From contig NC_089597.1 of NCBI RefSeq assembly GCF_019320115.1, positions 114,971,401-115,035,400 on the forward strand: a stretch of DNA of 64,000 nucleotides, written 5' to 3'. This DNA is from Miscanthus floridulus. Taxonomy: Eukaryota > Streptophyta > Magnoliopsida > Poales > Poaceae. The position numbers and the translations under genes were made by a program. The notes beneath the pieces were generated by a model. The model had not been told where the DNA came from and made no database searches. It saw nothing but the letters and a program-made list of their open reading frames with translations. Shown in pieces: positions 1 through 11,996 of this stretch (the stretch's first letter is position 1; each line of letters opens with the position of its first letter).

Positions 1-1990
1 TCATCAAGTTGTCGTCCACCAGCACGTAATGCTTGCTTCGACGAATTAGGCATTCGGTTTTAGTCTTGTCGGTGGGTACTTCAGCGCCAATGAGGTACTT
101 GATGAATTGCGCCCTCCAATCGGTGGCTGGCGAAGGTACTGTAAGTACCAGCTGCTCAGTGGGGGGAATTTCTTGAACTTCTCTCTCTTCCTTAATAGAT
201 GGCGCCAGAAGATCTTGAATGAAGACCCCCGGCGAAATCACAGCGCGAGAGGAGACTAACTTGGATAGGTGATCGACGAGCTAATTTTGATCACGTACCA
301 CGTGATGGTACTCGATACCATAGAATTTCCCTTCAAGCTTCCTGATTTTGGCACAATATGCATCCATCTTTTCACTGGAGCAGGACCAATCTTTGTTGAG
401 TTGGTTGATGACCAGCACGGAAGTCCCCGTACACCATGAGGCTTTTAATGCCAAGCTTGACGGCTATACGGAGTCTGTGGAGACATGCTTCATATTCGGC
501 GACGTTGTTGGAGGGCAGAAAGTGTATCTGGAGAACATATCGGAGCTTATCCTTGGTTAGCATGATGAACAAAATGCCCGCACCAGCACCATTGATGTTG
601 AGGGCACCGTCGAAGTACATCACCCAGTGCTCGGGGCAAGTAGCGGCGATGGGCTCTTGGATCTCGGTCCACTCAGCGACGAAATCAGCAAGCGCCTATG
701 ACTTTATGGTAGGCCTGCTTCTGAATTCGATGGAGTAAGTGCTGAGCTCGATATACCACTTGATGATGCGGTCGTTGGCCTCTTTGTTGCAGAGAATATC
801 CCCTAGAGGGAACTCAGTGGCCACGACGATCTTGTAGTACTCGAAGTAATGACAGAGCTTGCGTGACGTGATCAGGATGGCATATAATAGCTTCTGAACT
901 TGAGGATAACGAGTCTTGAGCTCGTTAAGAACCTCGCTGATGAAGTATACTAGATGTTGCACCTTATAGACGTGCCTGGCCTCCTCGCGTTTGACCACAA
1001 TGGTTGTGTTGACGATACAAGAAGTAGCAGCGATGTAGATTAGGAGAGTTTCATCTAGCCGTGGCGTCGTCATGATCGGAGGCTTTGTTAGGAACAACTT
1101 GAGCTGTTCAAAAGTTGTGTCTGCCTCCTTTGACCAGGAAAAGCGCTTAGAGGCCTTGAGGAGTTTGAAGAATGGTAGCCCTTTTTCGCCGAGACGCGAT
1201 ATGAAGTGGCTTAAAGCAGCCATGCAGCCTATAAGTTTCTGTATATCCTTGATGCAAGTTGGCCATTTCATATTGGTGATGGCGGACACCTTGTTAGGGT
1301 TGGGTTCGATGCCACAAGCGCTAACGATGTAGCCCAGCAGTATACCAGATGGAACTCCAAAGATGCACTTTGAAGGGTTTAGCTTCCATTGGTACCTTTT
1401 CAGGTTGGCGAATGTTTCTTCGAGGTCGGCGATAAGATTATCGATAGTCCTAGACTTGACGACCACATCATCGATGTAAGCTTCAATGTTGCGGCCGGTC
1501 TATTGATCGAGGCACATCTGGATGGCCCTTTGATAGGTCGCCCTGATGTTCTTGAGTCCGAACAACATGGTGGTGTATCAGTACGCACTGAAGGGCATGA
1601 TGAACGATGTCTTGATCTGGCATTCTTCCTTGAGGGAGATCTAGTGATAGCTGGAGTAATAGTTAAGGAAGGAGAGCAGTTCATAGCCGACAGTGGAGTC
1701 TACATCCTCGTCTATCCGAGGCAGATCTAAGGGGTCTTTAGGGCAGTGTTTGTTAAGATTAGTGTAATCAACACACATTCTCCATTCTTTATTCTTTTTT
1801 TGAATGAGAACAGGGTTTGCTAACCACTCTAGATGATACACTTCTTTTATGAATCCGGTAGCTAAGAGGCATTTTATTTCTACCCTAATAGCCTCCTTGT
1901 CTGGCGCAAATCGGTGCAGTTTCTGCTTGATTGGTTTGGCGGTCGGCGAGACATTCTAGGAGTGCTCAATCTTCTCCCATGGTACCACTA
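1..1990 (-). pseudogene. Element D pol remnant: reverse transcriptase and RNase H
   Basis: Broken coding remnant. From 1990 leftward the reading shows the RT start (LANPVLIQKKN...WRMCVDYTNLNK, about 1641-1841). A long open stretch (696-1466) follows, covering the RT thumb and the start of RNase H ([40 protein letters not shown]). At 372-623 the RNase H core begins MMYFDGALNINGAGAGI and includes SNNVAEYEACL, the acidic-residue motifs of the fold. Several in-frame stops and at least two frame changes break the chain. The frame continues off the left edge toward integrase. Function in an intact element would be copying the RNA to DNA; this copy cannot do so. Confidence 0.85.
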
Positions 1991-2057
1991 GCATGTCTGC
2001 AGGTTTCCAAGCAAACACGTCGGCATTGGAACGTAGGAAGGAGATGAGCACGCTTTC

Positions 2058-2854
2058 CTATTTGGGGTCAAGGTGAGCCCCAATATTCACGGTCTTGGAG
2101 GGGTCGTCGAGGCCAAGGCTAACCTCCTTTATTTCCTTGGACTTAGTGGTGGTGCGAGGAGGCTCCAGCTCTAGGATCTCCATGTCATCGGTGGGCGCCA
2201 TCTTGGCTTTGGTGACCATGCTAGCCATCTGGATGGAGATGTCAGTGGCTTCAGCAAGGGCAAGACTCCCTGTCTCACAGGCATAGGCGATGGAGAGGTT
2301 GGCCCGTAGGGCTAGGACTCCTACAGGCGAAGGCATCTTTAGCACTAGATACACATAGTATGGTATAGCCATGAACTTGGCTAGAGCTGGCCGACCAAGT
2401 ATGGCATGGTAGGTGGTGTTGAAGTCGGCGACGTAGAACTTGATATGCTCAATGCGGTAGTTGCTTGCCGTGTCGAACTGTACTAGTAGGGTGATCTCTC
2501 CAATAGTTTGGATGCCCTACCAGATACCACACCCAAGAAGGAGGAGTCTGAGGGTGTGAGATCTGTTATCCCGAGGCCCAACTCCTTTAGGGCTCCGGTG
2601 AAGAGGAGATTCAGAGTGCTTCCACCGTCGATGAGCACTTTTCTGAAAAGCACCTTCTGGACGGTTGCATCGAGGACGAGGGGGAAACACCCTATGTAGG
2701 GTATGTCTACCCACTGGTCGGCCCTGCTAAAGGTGATGGGGACCTCAGACCAAGGGCAAAACCTTGGGTTGACGACGAGCACCCATCGGGCAGTGAGTTT
2801 CCGTTCTCTCTTGCTCTCGGTGGAGGCGAGGCCCTCGAAGATGGTGGCGACCAC
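2058..2854 (-). pseudogene. Element D aspartic protease region and protease-RT linker
   Basis: The frame at 2483-2854 contains PRFCPWSEVPITFSRADQW followed by VLIDGGSTLNLLF. This is the grass gypsy form of the retroviral-type aspartic protease active site (D-G-G/S in place of D-T/S-G). The frame at 2058-2372 (MAIPYYVYLVLKMP...) is the conserved stretch just downstream, which ends in the family's 'GILGRPALAKFMAIPHYAYLKLKMPGP'-like segment. The same pair of blocks, with similar wording, occurs in element A at 58735-59475. Frames are broken between the blocks. Confidence 0.78.
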
Positions 2855-2866
2855 CTTGTCATGGTC

Positions 2867-4740
2867 CTAAAAGGCATTGTTATTGCCCCTAGGTGGTCGG
2901 CAGCCTCTAGCTCCGTCGTTGGTGTCATCATCTAGCTTTTTGTCCTGGAACTCCTTGACCAGGCCGAGGCAGTCCTTCATCTTATGTTTGGCATTCTTGT
3001 GGAGAGGACACGGGCCATCGAGGATCTTCTTGTATTGCTCATCATAGTTGCGCTTGGCGCGAGGTTCATTGATGGCGACGATGATATGGTCTGGCCGGTG
3101 GTGGTGGTTTTGGCCAGACTTGGGTCCTTCTGTCCGATCACGGCCACTGTCATGATGGTAACTACGGTCGTCGAAGTGACGATCATTGTGGCATCGGTCG
3201 TCGAGGCAGTCATCATAGCGGTGTGTTGGGTGATGAGTGCCTGCATCCTCGTTGAAGTGCACCTTGGCTTCCTCAGCATCGGCGTACTAGTTGGCGGTCG
3301 TGATCATCTCGCCAGACCCTGTGGGCAGCTTGCGGTGGTGAAGTCCTCGGATGAAGGCGGTGATGACCTTAGCTTCCATGATGTTGGGAATAGAATTCCT
3401 CATCTTGGAAAAGCATCATATGTGGCTACGAAGGAGCTCGAACAACTTCTGGTTAAAGCAGTTTAGATCATGCTTGGTGCCCGATCGAGTACACGTAGCC
3501 ATATAATTATCGGTGAAGACTTTTTTCAGCTCTTCCTAGGATCCGATGGAGTCCGGGCAAGGCTAGTAAACTAGCTCATGGCGGCGGGCATGAACATGAT
3601 AGGGAGATAGTTCACCATGACACTGGTGTCTCCTCCGACGACGGGGACAACAGTGGCGTAAGCCTGTAGCCACTGAGTTGGGTTCATCCTTACTTCGTAG
3701 GGCTCGACCCCAGTGATTTTAGAACCATGGTGCCACTAAAGTGTCCGGAGCACCCTCGTGAATGCTAGGGGCCCTTTGGGATTATTGGTGCCATCGTCTA
3801 CAGCATTGCCGGTGGCGAGCAGCTCAAGAGCTGAGTCCGAGTTACTGTACTCTTGCTTGTATTCCTAGCAACGGCATACTTCTTCTTCATGGTAACCAAA
3901 GCGGCATTCGTCGATGCATCGTCGTGCATCTCGGAGATTGTTGAGGTGCACTCCGACGTCCTGGTTGACCTCCTTGTCGGGTTGGTGGTGATGTTCAATG
4001 TGGTTCCCCTAGCTCCGCCCTGAAGGGGTTGCCTATCGTCGCAGCGCTGGTCGGTGAAGCGACTTGGGTAGCAATCGGATCTTGTGGTGACTGATCGGTG
4101 AATCAAGGTTGTGGAGTAAGAAGGTCTCTGATCCTGGTAGATCACATTGACCTGGCAATGTGCCGCTTTAAGCATTGTGGTGACCTTGGCGACCTCCGGT
4201 GTCTACAGGAGCTGGGCGAGCTCGTTGGCGACCACAGCCAGGTTGGTGCTTGGGGTCTTGTAGACATTGTGGCCGTCAACATGGACAAACTTGTCATCGA
4301 GGTTGTGTTGGGGTGGTCTTCCTTGCGAGTCAAGCTACCACTTGGCCATCGCAAGGGCGTACTTGTTTGCTCAGTATTGTGCGCGATTGACGTTTTGGTT
4401 CTCACGAGTGACGCGTTCCTCCTCGGTTTCACCATTCTAAGGAGGGCTATCGATGCTGACGTTAAAGATTGCACCACCCTGGAAGGGTGGGAGAGGGAGT
4501 TGCTCAGTGAAGGTTTCGGCGAGGGTCTCCGTAGAGCCCTGGGACTCAGAGCCCGGGTTTTCCTCCAAGATGGTCTGGAGGGACGTTTTAGGGCATTGGC
4601 TATCGTGCAGCATGTTGACAGTCGGCAGGAGCTGGTCGGCGATCTGGTCAATGAGATGATGGAAGTCTCCCACCTAGTCAATGAATTTGCCCCTTAGGGC
4701 ATCTTGGTAGGTAGCGGCGGTGTTGGTTAGCCTGAAGGGC
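2867..4740 (-). pseudogene. Element D gag remnant
   Basis: Gag occupies the region between the leader and the protease. Visible pieces are the spacer ending in HKMKDCLGLVKEFQ (2867-3262), which corresponds to the CPLH...K..H....C zinc-binding tail of Tat gags. Upstream of it is a charged, alanine/glutamine-rich N-terminal part (about 4142-4697). The central gag homology is degraded by stops. Gag in an intact copy would form the particle that packages the RNA. Assigned by position and by similarity to the matching block of element A. Confidence 0.6.
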
Positions 4741-5178
4741 AGAGCCACAACTCCTAGAGTTTTCTGAACAGCCTCCAGTAGATCTAGATCAGAGGGTGGT
4801 CGGCGCTGGACTAGAGTGTCCCGAGCCGATTTGGCAATGGAGAGGCAATCGGCGAGCTTCAGACCAACCTGATCGATGGATTCGATCAGATCATCATTGT
4901 TGATCTGCCTCCTCTGGTAGCGAGGAAGTGGGTGGCGAGTCATCGATGAAGGGGACCTTAGAGGTGGTTCTGAGATCAGATCTACTATCGTAGGTGCAGG
5001 GGTAATCGACACAGAATCGATCTGCACTGGCTCGAGGAGCTCTCCGACTCCATCAGCGTTGATGATCCATGAGATCAATCTGACTATGAAGATCTGGCCG
5101 AGCTACAGGAGGGATGAAGAGCCTGTGGAAAAAACCATCTTGTTCAACAAGGAAACAGCACGCAATCCCCTACCTGAT

Positions 5179-5184
5179 GCGCCA
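5179..5184 (-). other. Primer-binding site core of element D
   Basis: TGGCGC on the minus strand, two bases inside the LTR end, where the 3' CCA end of a primer tRNA would pair. The bases beyond it do not clearly choose one tRNA. Confidence 0.55.
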
Positions 5185-5186
5185 AC

Positions 5187-5656
5187 TATCAATAGAATAT
5201 CGTCGATAGTCCTTCGAGGGGTATCCCATGAAGCTAGATTGATCGGCAGAGAAGCGTGTGATCTAGAACAAGAAGACAGTAGAAACACATGAGTTAGACA
5301 GATTTAGGTCGTCATTATGACGTAATACCCTACTCCTATGGTTTGTTGGTTTGTATTAGGTATCGTATGATATTATGTGAGTTTGGAGGGGGGTCCCTGC
5401 CCACCTTATATAGTCCGGGGCAGGGTTACAAGTTGTTAGATCTAAGAGATAACTAAAAAGTAATAATAGATTACAGGAATCATGGGACCATACATATCCT
5501 AATAGACCTTGTAGTATCTTCAGGATATTTTCCTGGTGTCTTGTGGAAGGCGCTGAGCAGAGTCGTGCCCCGCAAGGCATCGTCTTGTGGGCTAGGCCAC
5601 CCCTAGGGGCACAACCCATATGGTCTGCCATGGGTATCCGGGGTCATACCCCCACA
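5187..5656 (-). repeat. 5' LTR of element D (470 bp)
   Basis: Read on the minus strand it starts TGTGGGGGTATGACCCCGGA and ends at TTGATA, directly before the primer-binding site. It holds a TATA-like CTATATAAGG (complement of 5405-5413), expected just upstream of the transcription start, and a conserved block GTAGGGTATTACGTC downstream. The same block layout is found in the LTRs of element B, so the two LTR families are related. Confidence 0.85.
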
Positions 5657-5829
5657 AAACGGGACTTACTGATCGACATTGCCTCTAAATCCTGTAAAGC
5701 GAGAAGCAAACATGCTGAAACAGACAACGAAAGACCAAGGAGTCAAGGACAAACGCTAAAAATGTAGAGAACTTACCTCGGCGATGCGGAGCAGGTCGAT
5801 CGTAACCGCTTGATGGACGAGCTCCACCC

Positions 5830-8270
5830 ACTCCAAGGCCTCCTTGAGCCTCGCCTTGGCTTGGGCGAGATCGGACTCCATCGACAATCCGCTCTCCCCA
5901 TCAGGTGCTAGAGCTTCACCTCCTCCTCATCATGAAGGACAAATCGAGCCTTCCTCGAGTCACCAGGGCAGGGCCACACTAGCTCGCGGGTCACCCCTGA
6001 CCCGCTGGAAGATCCAGCCATTGCAATATCATGCGACACCTAGACCATCACCAACTTCTGTGATGGTGGGATGGCTAGCGGCTCCACCCTAGTGCCTGCC
6101 TTGCCGGAGCAAGGGATCTCCACTATCTGAACTATGTGGCTCGCCAGCGGATGTTCTACCTCTAGACTGGCCATGTCCCCTCCTGACCCCTCTAACTCTG
6201 ACTAGGAGGGCGAACCATGCGTTCCTCCATCGGGCGAGGCAGGGAGCTAGGTTTCCCTGCTCTCTTCCACTGTAGCTATTGGGGGAGGGATCACAAGGGT
6301 CACCTCGGACCCAACCTTTGTCGTCACCATGGGGATCGCTGCCATCACCGCCACCGACGCTACCACCATACTCGTGACCGACCGAGAGGACGCAACCCCC
6401 AGAAGGGAAGGTCACACCGCCGCCAATCTGCTTTCCCCGCCACTCGTCGTGACTCGCTACATGCTAGGTCTCCATTCCTCCTGCACGGGAGGTGGGGCGA
6501 TGCCTAGTCCTTGACCGCTGTCAAAAAAGTGCAGGTCAGTCACGCTCAAAAAACTCAGCTATGAGATCGAGAAGGAACATAAATGCATACCTAGATGAAA
6601 GCGGCAGAGCCCTAAAGCCTCAACTCACTGGCGACGAGCCCATCGGACGAGGACTGCTCACGGGTCATGACCCATGCCCCCTCGTATCGACTGAGGGAGG
6701 AGCTGACCCGACTAGTTCCCGATCGGCCTACGAATGGCCGCGACTGCTAGCTCGTGGCGAACCCCCTGGAGCAACCGACGAGGCATCTCCCTGTTGTGGG
6801 TCGCGCGCACGCGCCAACCCCGAAGATGTAGGGGTACGAGCATGCTCCTCCGATCGGCCGGCGTGCCCTACCATGCTCAGAGCAGGGGGTGTGAAGACAA
6901 CAATGCCTCTGAAGGGCATGGCGACCACTCCTGCTTCACCTCTCGCTCGACGATGGTGTCTTCACTCGCGGCGTGCTTCCTCGACTCGGGAACATCGCCG
7001 TGCTTCTCCACATCCTGCCCACCACCGATGGACATGGCTATAGGCTCATGACGCCCCACCAAGGTCACGACAATGCCTCTGTCTCCTACATCCTTGGTGG
7101 TACTTGTGTCGCCACCCATCTCTGTGGGCTTCTCCGACTCAAGCTCCTCCTCCACATCGCTCTGGCTTTCACCTCCCCGAACCCACCGGCCGATCTCCTT
7201 CTCGAACCACCTCCGGACCTTCTTAGCTCTCTTCTTCTTCTTAGCAAGCGTTGCCTCCTTTAGGGCAGCTTGCAGAGCTGCGCCCTCTAGCCCCCTCAGA
7301 AGATGCGGCCAGGATTTGTAACGCGTGAGTCCCTACAAAATGGATGACTCAAAATCAAAATAAAGGAGAGCAAGAGGGAAAAGGACACAGAATAAGAAGA
7401 GGGGAGCATACCAGATTGGATAGCTTCACGGCATGAAGAGGTCTAGGCATTCCTTCAAGGGAATCTTTATCCCTCAGTTGCAACACCCAGTCAAGTTGAC
7501 TCCAAACTTTGTCCTTCAACAACACCTCTGGTGACACTCGGTCAGGATCCATTGGGCCAGAGTATGCCCGCATCGGCCGCCTCCTCTCTACTAATGGGGC
7601 AACTCAATGGCGAAAGAAGGAGTGGAAGACCCACAGCCCATCGAGATCGTGCTGCACCAGCTTCTGAAGCTCCGCCTCAATGACCTCCAGCTTGTTTTGC
7701 AAACTGAAGGGACCCCACGACCAGCTCTCCCGCCTCTCCAACCTTCTTTCGGTGAATGGCGGGAATGGCACCTCTGCTAGGTTCCTGATGTAGAACCACT
7801 CACCATGCCACCCTCGATTGGAGTCACAGGGGGAGTACGTGGGGTAGGAGCCCGATGGTCTTGGCTTCTTCTACAAAGCGAAGCCCCCAATCGACGTGGT
7901 TCTAGGTGGCTTCCCCTTAGACAAGGCTCGCCTAGTGAAGATCCACTAGAAGAGATCCATGTGTGGCACCATCCTGAGGAAGGCCTCACAAACGGTGACA
8001 AAACCAGCAATGTGCAACACCCTAGTCGGATTGAGGTGTTGTAGCTCTAGGCCTCACTCGTTGAGGAGCCCGCGTAGGAACCAGTGCATAGGATATCCAA
8101 GCCCATGCTCTTGGAAGGCGAGGAAGGAGACAACCTCATCGGCTTGTGGTCATGAAATAGCTTCCCCAGGAGCAGGAGCCCTCCAAAGCGCCACATCCTT
8201 CGGAGGGAGCATCCCCTACTCAGCGAAGGCAGCCTACACTTCCTCGTCTATGTTGGATGGCCTCTAGTTC
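5830..8270 (-). pseudogene. Element E antisense ORF ('putative gypsy type transposon' family), degenerate
   Basis: Lies opposite to the direction of element E, between the pol region and the 3' LTR, as in Tat-lineage elements with an extra antisense gene. Recognisable pieces are MDPDRVSPEVLLKDKVW...LQLRDKDSLEG (7355-7573) and the open block ELESEKPTEMGGD...HEPIAMSIGGGQDVE...CPSEALLSS (6877-7155). Both align piece by piece with the plus-strand reading of element A (44100-44848). The first ATG seen in A (43445) is ATA here, near 8260. The family resembles Pfam Transposase_28, whose function is unknown. Stops and frame changes make this copy non-coding. Confidence 0.7.
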
Positions 8271-10170
8271 AACATCACTCCCCGAATTCATGAAAGAATC
8301 TGTGAGTTCTCCTCTCCCTCGCTTTACCCTCTCTCTCCCCTAGAAAGCGCCGTGGCGCATGAAGGGGCTTGGCGAAAAGGAAGAAGGAGGAGAGACAGCA
8401 GTTGGAGAAAGGTGAAGAAATAGGATGAAAACCCTCTCATTTCCCCTATTTAATGCAAATAGGCATGTGGTGGGACGTGTCCTAACTGATGGGACGCGCC
8501 CTGCCCAACAAAATGTCGCTGGTTAAAATGAGACGTGGCCTGGGTAGGGCCCACTACTACCACAACCCAAGCACAGGAAATAAGGTGCAACCGCATGCAA
8601 ATGACCCTCCGCCTTCCAAGGCAGGGTTTGGAAGGGCCCACCAATAGGATCTCCATCGAGGAAAGACCAATGAGCTACCTGAGTCGATCGAACAGCTCAG
8701 GCGACTGCCGAGAGACAAGCAAGGAGTAGTGGGATGCCCCATGTGGGTTATGCTAGCTCCATCATGAATGATGGACACGAATCCCATTCGGACATATCCG
8801 ATAAGAGCTCCTCAAACCCGCCACTCGAGTCATCAAGGTATCTTTACCAAACCTTCTTACTTTATTTTATTTTCTAATGCATAATCATTCATTCATCCTT
8901 CCTCATACACGCATTCACACATTCATCCCATACATCCAAAGCATTGCATATGCAATTGATGCATCACAACGCTTCGTGTTGCGTCATGAAGCGGTGGTCG
9001 CCTCATTCGACATGAGCGATGACCGACCGGGGTTGGAAGGCCGGCTCGCAAAGGGCTCGAGGCCACCTCGCATCAAATAGAGCCAGGGGAGAAAATGCAG
9101 ATGAGCCCCAACGACCCTCGCCCGATCTGCTCTAAAGCAGATAGGGTCATCTTGACCTTCTCGTTCGATCCTAACCTCGAGCCATGCCCACAGAATCTCC
9201 ATCGAGGCGAGGCTAGTGGGCCACCTGAGTCGGTCTTCGAAACGGCTCAGGCATCTACCGCGAGGCGGGTTAAGGAGTAGTGGAATTCCACATGAGGGCT
9301 ATGCTGACCCTGTTATGAATGATGGACTCAGATTCCACTCGGACATACCCGTTAGAGAGCTCATCGAGCGCCTCACTCGAGCCATCGAGGCAAGCGATGT
9401 TAGCTCAATCCCTCCGGTTGCGGAAACCATAGATGGGGTGACGCACGAAACTAGACCAACCCCTTGGCCACGCCCAGCACTTGGGTCCACGCTCCATCAT
9501 GCCTGACCCCCTGGCCGTGCCCGATGTTTGGGTTGGCACCCGATGCCTGGGTCCGCGCTCCCAGAAATGATGGCTCAGAACGTTGGCAAGTCGAAAAATC
9601 TCCCAGACGATTCTACCCGAATCGCTTGGGGCTACAACCACCCGGTGCGCTCGCGCGCACCCGCTGGCAAGTCAAGAAAAAAATCCCCTAGGCGATTACT
9701 AGGACCACCAAGGCCACACCCTTTGCTGGGCTTCGCCTCGTCCGACTCCCAAAGATTGGCTCCGCCTCGACCGACATCTAAGGGTTGGCCGCGCTTCGCC
9801 CAATCCCTCAGACACGGTTCCTAACGGAAGCTCACGCCACCGCCAACCACTACGGGCCAGAAAGTACAACTCGAGGTCAAACTTCTGGCATTGTGCAGGG
9901 AGTGGTCGCATCTCAGCACAACCCGTCTCCGCGACATGACATTCCTGGGGACTCACATCGACCCACAGTGACGGACGCATGGTCACTATACTGCCTACAC
10001 CCTGTACGACCGCTGATCAGCATGCTGGTTCGTCGGTCCGATGTCTGGGTACACGCTCTGTCGCGCCCGACGGTGACTCACGATCTTACACCCATCTGTT
10101 GCTCTCATATAACGAGTATAAACGGTCCCTTTATGACTTCATAGAAGTCCCAAAAGGGCTCGGGGGCTTC

Positions 10171-11226
10171 TGTCGGGTTCATAAACCCAGGGTCCCCAAT
10201 GAGCCCGCTTCCCAGCAAAAGCTCGGCCCAGCAGATGGCATTACAACAACGCGCGACTCCTGGACCGGCCTGGATACCTAACGACAGGTCGGAAGAGCGA
10301 TCCAGTCTCCGACTAGAAGGCCTGGCCAAGGAGGGGATGACGATCGCTTCCGACTTCGACCCGCTTTTCTGACTGAAAATACGCCGAACCTCTGCTTATA
10401 GCTCTTCTCCAACCGACGTCGTCGGAGCCGACTAGGAACGACCGACCGGGGATGCCTGCTCGGTGAGGACCTAAGAATCAGGCAGAGCAGATAAGGCAAC
10501 ACGCTCGAGTCAACCGCAATACCGAGGACCGTACCCTGCCCACCTGTAGGACAGTGTCGCCAGGCCATGCCAGAAGGGTGCTTTGCAACCTTCCAGGCAT
10601 GTCAGAACCCAAACAGTGTTGTGGGCGCCGACATTTGCCTTACAGTATTGTAGGCGCCATCATTTGCCATACCAGGCGAACACGATAAAGCCTGTCACAT
10701 GCGTCCGACATAAACAGTATTGTTGGCGCCGACGACCATCTTGTACCCGACAGCGTGGGCAACAAGACTTAGTAGCATACGTGTAAACTCTCTCTCTCTC
10801 TTGTAAGGCCATCTCCTTCTATAAAAGGGGATGCGCTCCCTCCCAACGGAAGACGGTCATTCCGACTCTCTCTGTATGCTAGGCTTTAGACATTCTGAGC
10901 ACTCGAATGGCTCCACAGCTCTAGAACTTTAAAGCTACACAGAGCACACATTCCAGTACTTAGCGCATGTTGGAGCTCCTGTCTCTCTTGGTCCTTCGGT
11001 TCAGAGCCCAACCGGACCTTTAACACCCCCTTCTTATTTTCACTCGTTTCTAACCCCACAGCAAACTTCGAGCACCTGGGATCAGGAATAAAGTCACCGA
11101 CCGACTGAAACTGGACGTAGGGCACGTTGCCTGAACCAGTATAAACCCTGAGTGCTAGGCCACATCCGATCACAACGTACGGTAAAACTACAAATATTTA
11201 CTTGTTGATCACTTTTCGCACCGACA
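10171..11226 (+). repeat. 3' LTR of element E (1056 bp)
   Basis: Starts TGTCGGGTTCATAAACCC after the polypurine tract and ends TTCGCACCGACA. A TATA box TATAAAAG is at 10820-10827, followed by the CTCTCTCC-type start region. It matches the element A 5' LTR read on the minus strand over both ends and most of the middle, so E and A are members of one family. Confidence 0.9.
10820..10827 (+). promoter_or_regulatory. TATA box in the element E LTR
   Basis: TATAAAAG preceded by CCTTC and followed by GGGATGCGC. The same block occurs on the minus strand in the A LTR (complement of 62271-62277) and in the truncated A LTR near 40741, marking the U3/R region. Confidence 0.6.
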
Positions 11227-11296
11227 AGAAATATAGCAAGTTGTGATGCGGGTCTGACCACGCTTGCCACGCGGTTGTACATACAAAGCTTTATTA

Positions 11297-11435
11297 GGCC
11301 ACGTTTGATGCGCATGCATTCATCTCAATCCACATGTTCCACATACGTAGAAGTGAATTGAAGTAAAATTAAATTTTATTTTATTTCATTCCACTCTAAC
11401 ATATGTGTGTATTGAATTGGATAATCAAACAGGCC
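11297..11435. mobile_element. Tourist-like MITE (139 bp)
   Basis: Terminal inverted repeats GGCCACGTTTGA and TCAAACAGGCC are flanked by TTA on both sides (11294-11296 and 11436-11438). The 3-bp TTA/TAA duplication and size fit PIF/Harbinger-derived Tourist elements. The interior is AT-rich and non-coding. It sits just upstream of the 3' end of the small membrane protein gene. Confidence 0.75.
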
Positions 11436-11563
11436 TTAGTGGGCAGTGGCAGAAACGAGAACCAAACCATGCGATCGTAGTACGACTAGCTAGGAACCAA
11501 AACCATATGCACTATACGTATGATATATATGCCTTGCATGCGAGTCGATACGTGGAAATGAGC

Positions 11564-11935
11564 TTAGTTTCTACCGCCGCCGAAGAAGTAGCCACGCAGC
11601 GCCACGGCGATAGCCTCGCCGAGAGTAGCCGCTGCAGGGAAGCGGTCGGCGACGAGAGCCAGCAGGACGAGCCATATGCCGAGGAGGGAGAGCAGGAACG
11701 CGAGGAGCGCGTACGCCGGCTCGTCGCCGGTATGAGTACGACTACCACCGGCAGAGGGGTTGGGGGCGCCGTAGTAGATGACGATGGACCCGGCTGTGGA
11801 GACGAGGAAGACGGCGGCGTTGGTGATCAGCTGGGCCCGGACACGGAGGCGGCGTCGGTTGGCGAGGTCGATGGCGTGTCGTCGTCCGAGCATGGCGGCG
11901 CCCATGCGAAGGTCGACTCCGGCCGGGTTCGCCAT
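11564..11935 (-). CDS. Small two-pass membrane protein, function unknown (123 aa)
   Basis: Single open frame with grass-like high GC and a sensible promoter: a TATA stretch lies about 50 bases upstream of the ATG. The protein starts MANPAGVDLRMGAAML and has a basic segment (NRRRLRVRAQ, about residues 26-35). Hydrophobic helix 1 is at about residues 36-56 (LITNAAVFLVSTAGSIVIYYG). A Ser/Gly/Thr-rich loop follows, then helix 2 at about residues 74-95 (YALLAFLLSLLGIWLVLLALV), and the tail ends GYFFGGGRN. The basic residues before helix 1 suggest both ends face the cytosol. I recognise no family. An isolated gene between retroelement E and element F; no visible intron. It could be a lineage-specific gene. 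Confidence 0.6.
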   Translation of the reverse strand: MANPAGVDLRMGAAMLGRRHAIDLANRRRLRVRAQLITNAAVFLVSTAGSIVIYYGAPNPSAGGSRTHTGDEPAYALLAFLLSLLGIWLVLLALVADRFPAAATLGEAIAVALRGYFFGGGRN

Positions 11936-11986
11936 TCCGACTAGCTTACCTTGCCGCTCAGATGATATGATTTCCCCTACTACTAG

Positions 11987-11996
11987 TATATATATA
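11987..11996 (-). promoter_or_regulatory. TATA box for the small membrane protein gene
   Basis: An alternating TATATATATA run ending in CTA on the minus strand, about 52 bases upstream of the ATG at 11935. This implies a short 5' untranslated region. Confidence 0.45.

Larger units (their letters stand above)
1..5656 (-). mobile_element. Element D: Ty3/gypsy LTR retrotransposon (Tat/RIRE2-like), 5' part, cut by window edge
   Basis: Reading leftward, the element has a 5' LTR (5187-5656), a TGGCGC primer-binding site directly inside it (5179-5184), then gag, protease, reverse transcriptase and RNase H. Integrase and the 3' LTR lie beyond position 1. The order gag-PR-RT-RH is that of Ty3/gypsy elements, and the protein style matches the RIRE2/Tat group of grasses. 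The reading frames contain many stops and shifts, so this copy is dead. It lies inside element E: the sequence right of 5656 matches the antisense-ORF region of element A, where D interrupts it. The predicted target duplication would be the 5 bases after 5656 (AAACG); the other copy is outside the window. Confidence 0.88.
5657..11226 (+). mobile_element. Element E: Tat/RIRE2-like LTR retrotransposon, 3' part
   Basis: Plus-oriented element of the same family as element A. Its 5' part is left of the window, and D is inserted in it at 5656/5657. In order it shows: an antisense coding region (5830-8270), a spacer with a TTTTA/TTCATCC-rich microsatellite (about 8850-8960), a repeat-rich GC segment (about 9080-9830), a polypurine tract (AAAAGGGCTCGGGGGCTTC, just before 10171) and the 3' LTR. 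The segment 8280-9500 is the reverse complement of 42090-43450 in element A with moderate divergence. The 5 bases after the LTR (AGAAA, 11227-11231) would be the target duplication; this cannot be checked here. Confidence 0.85.
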
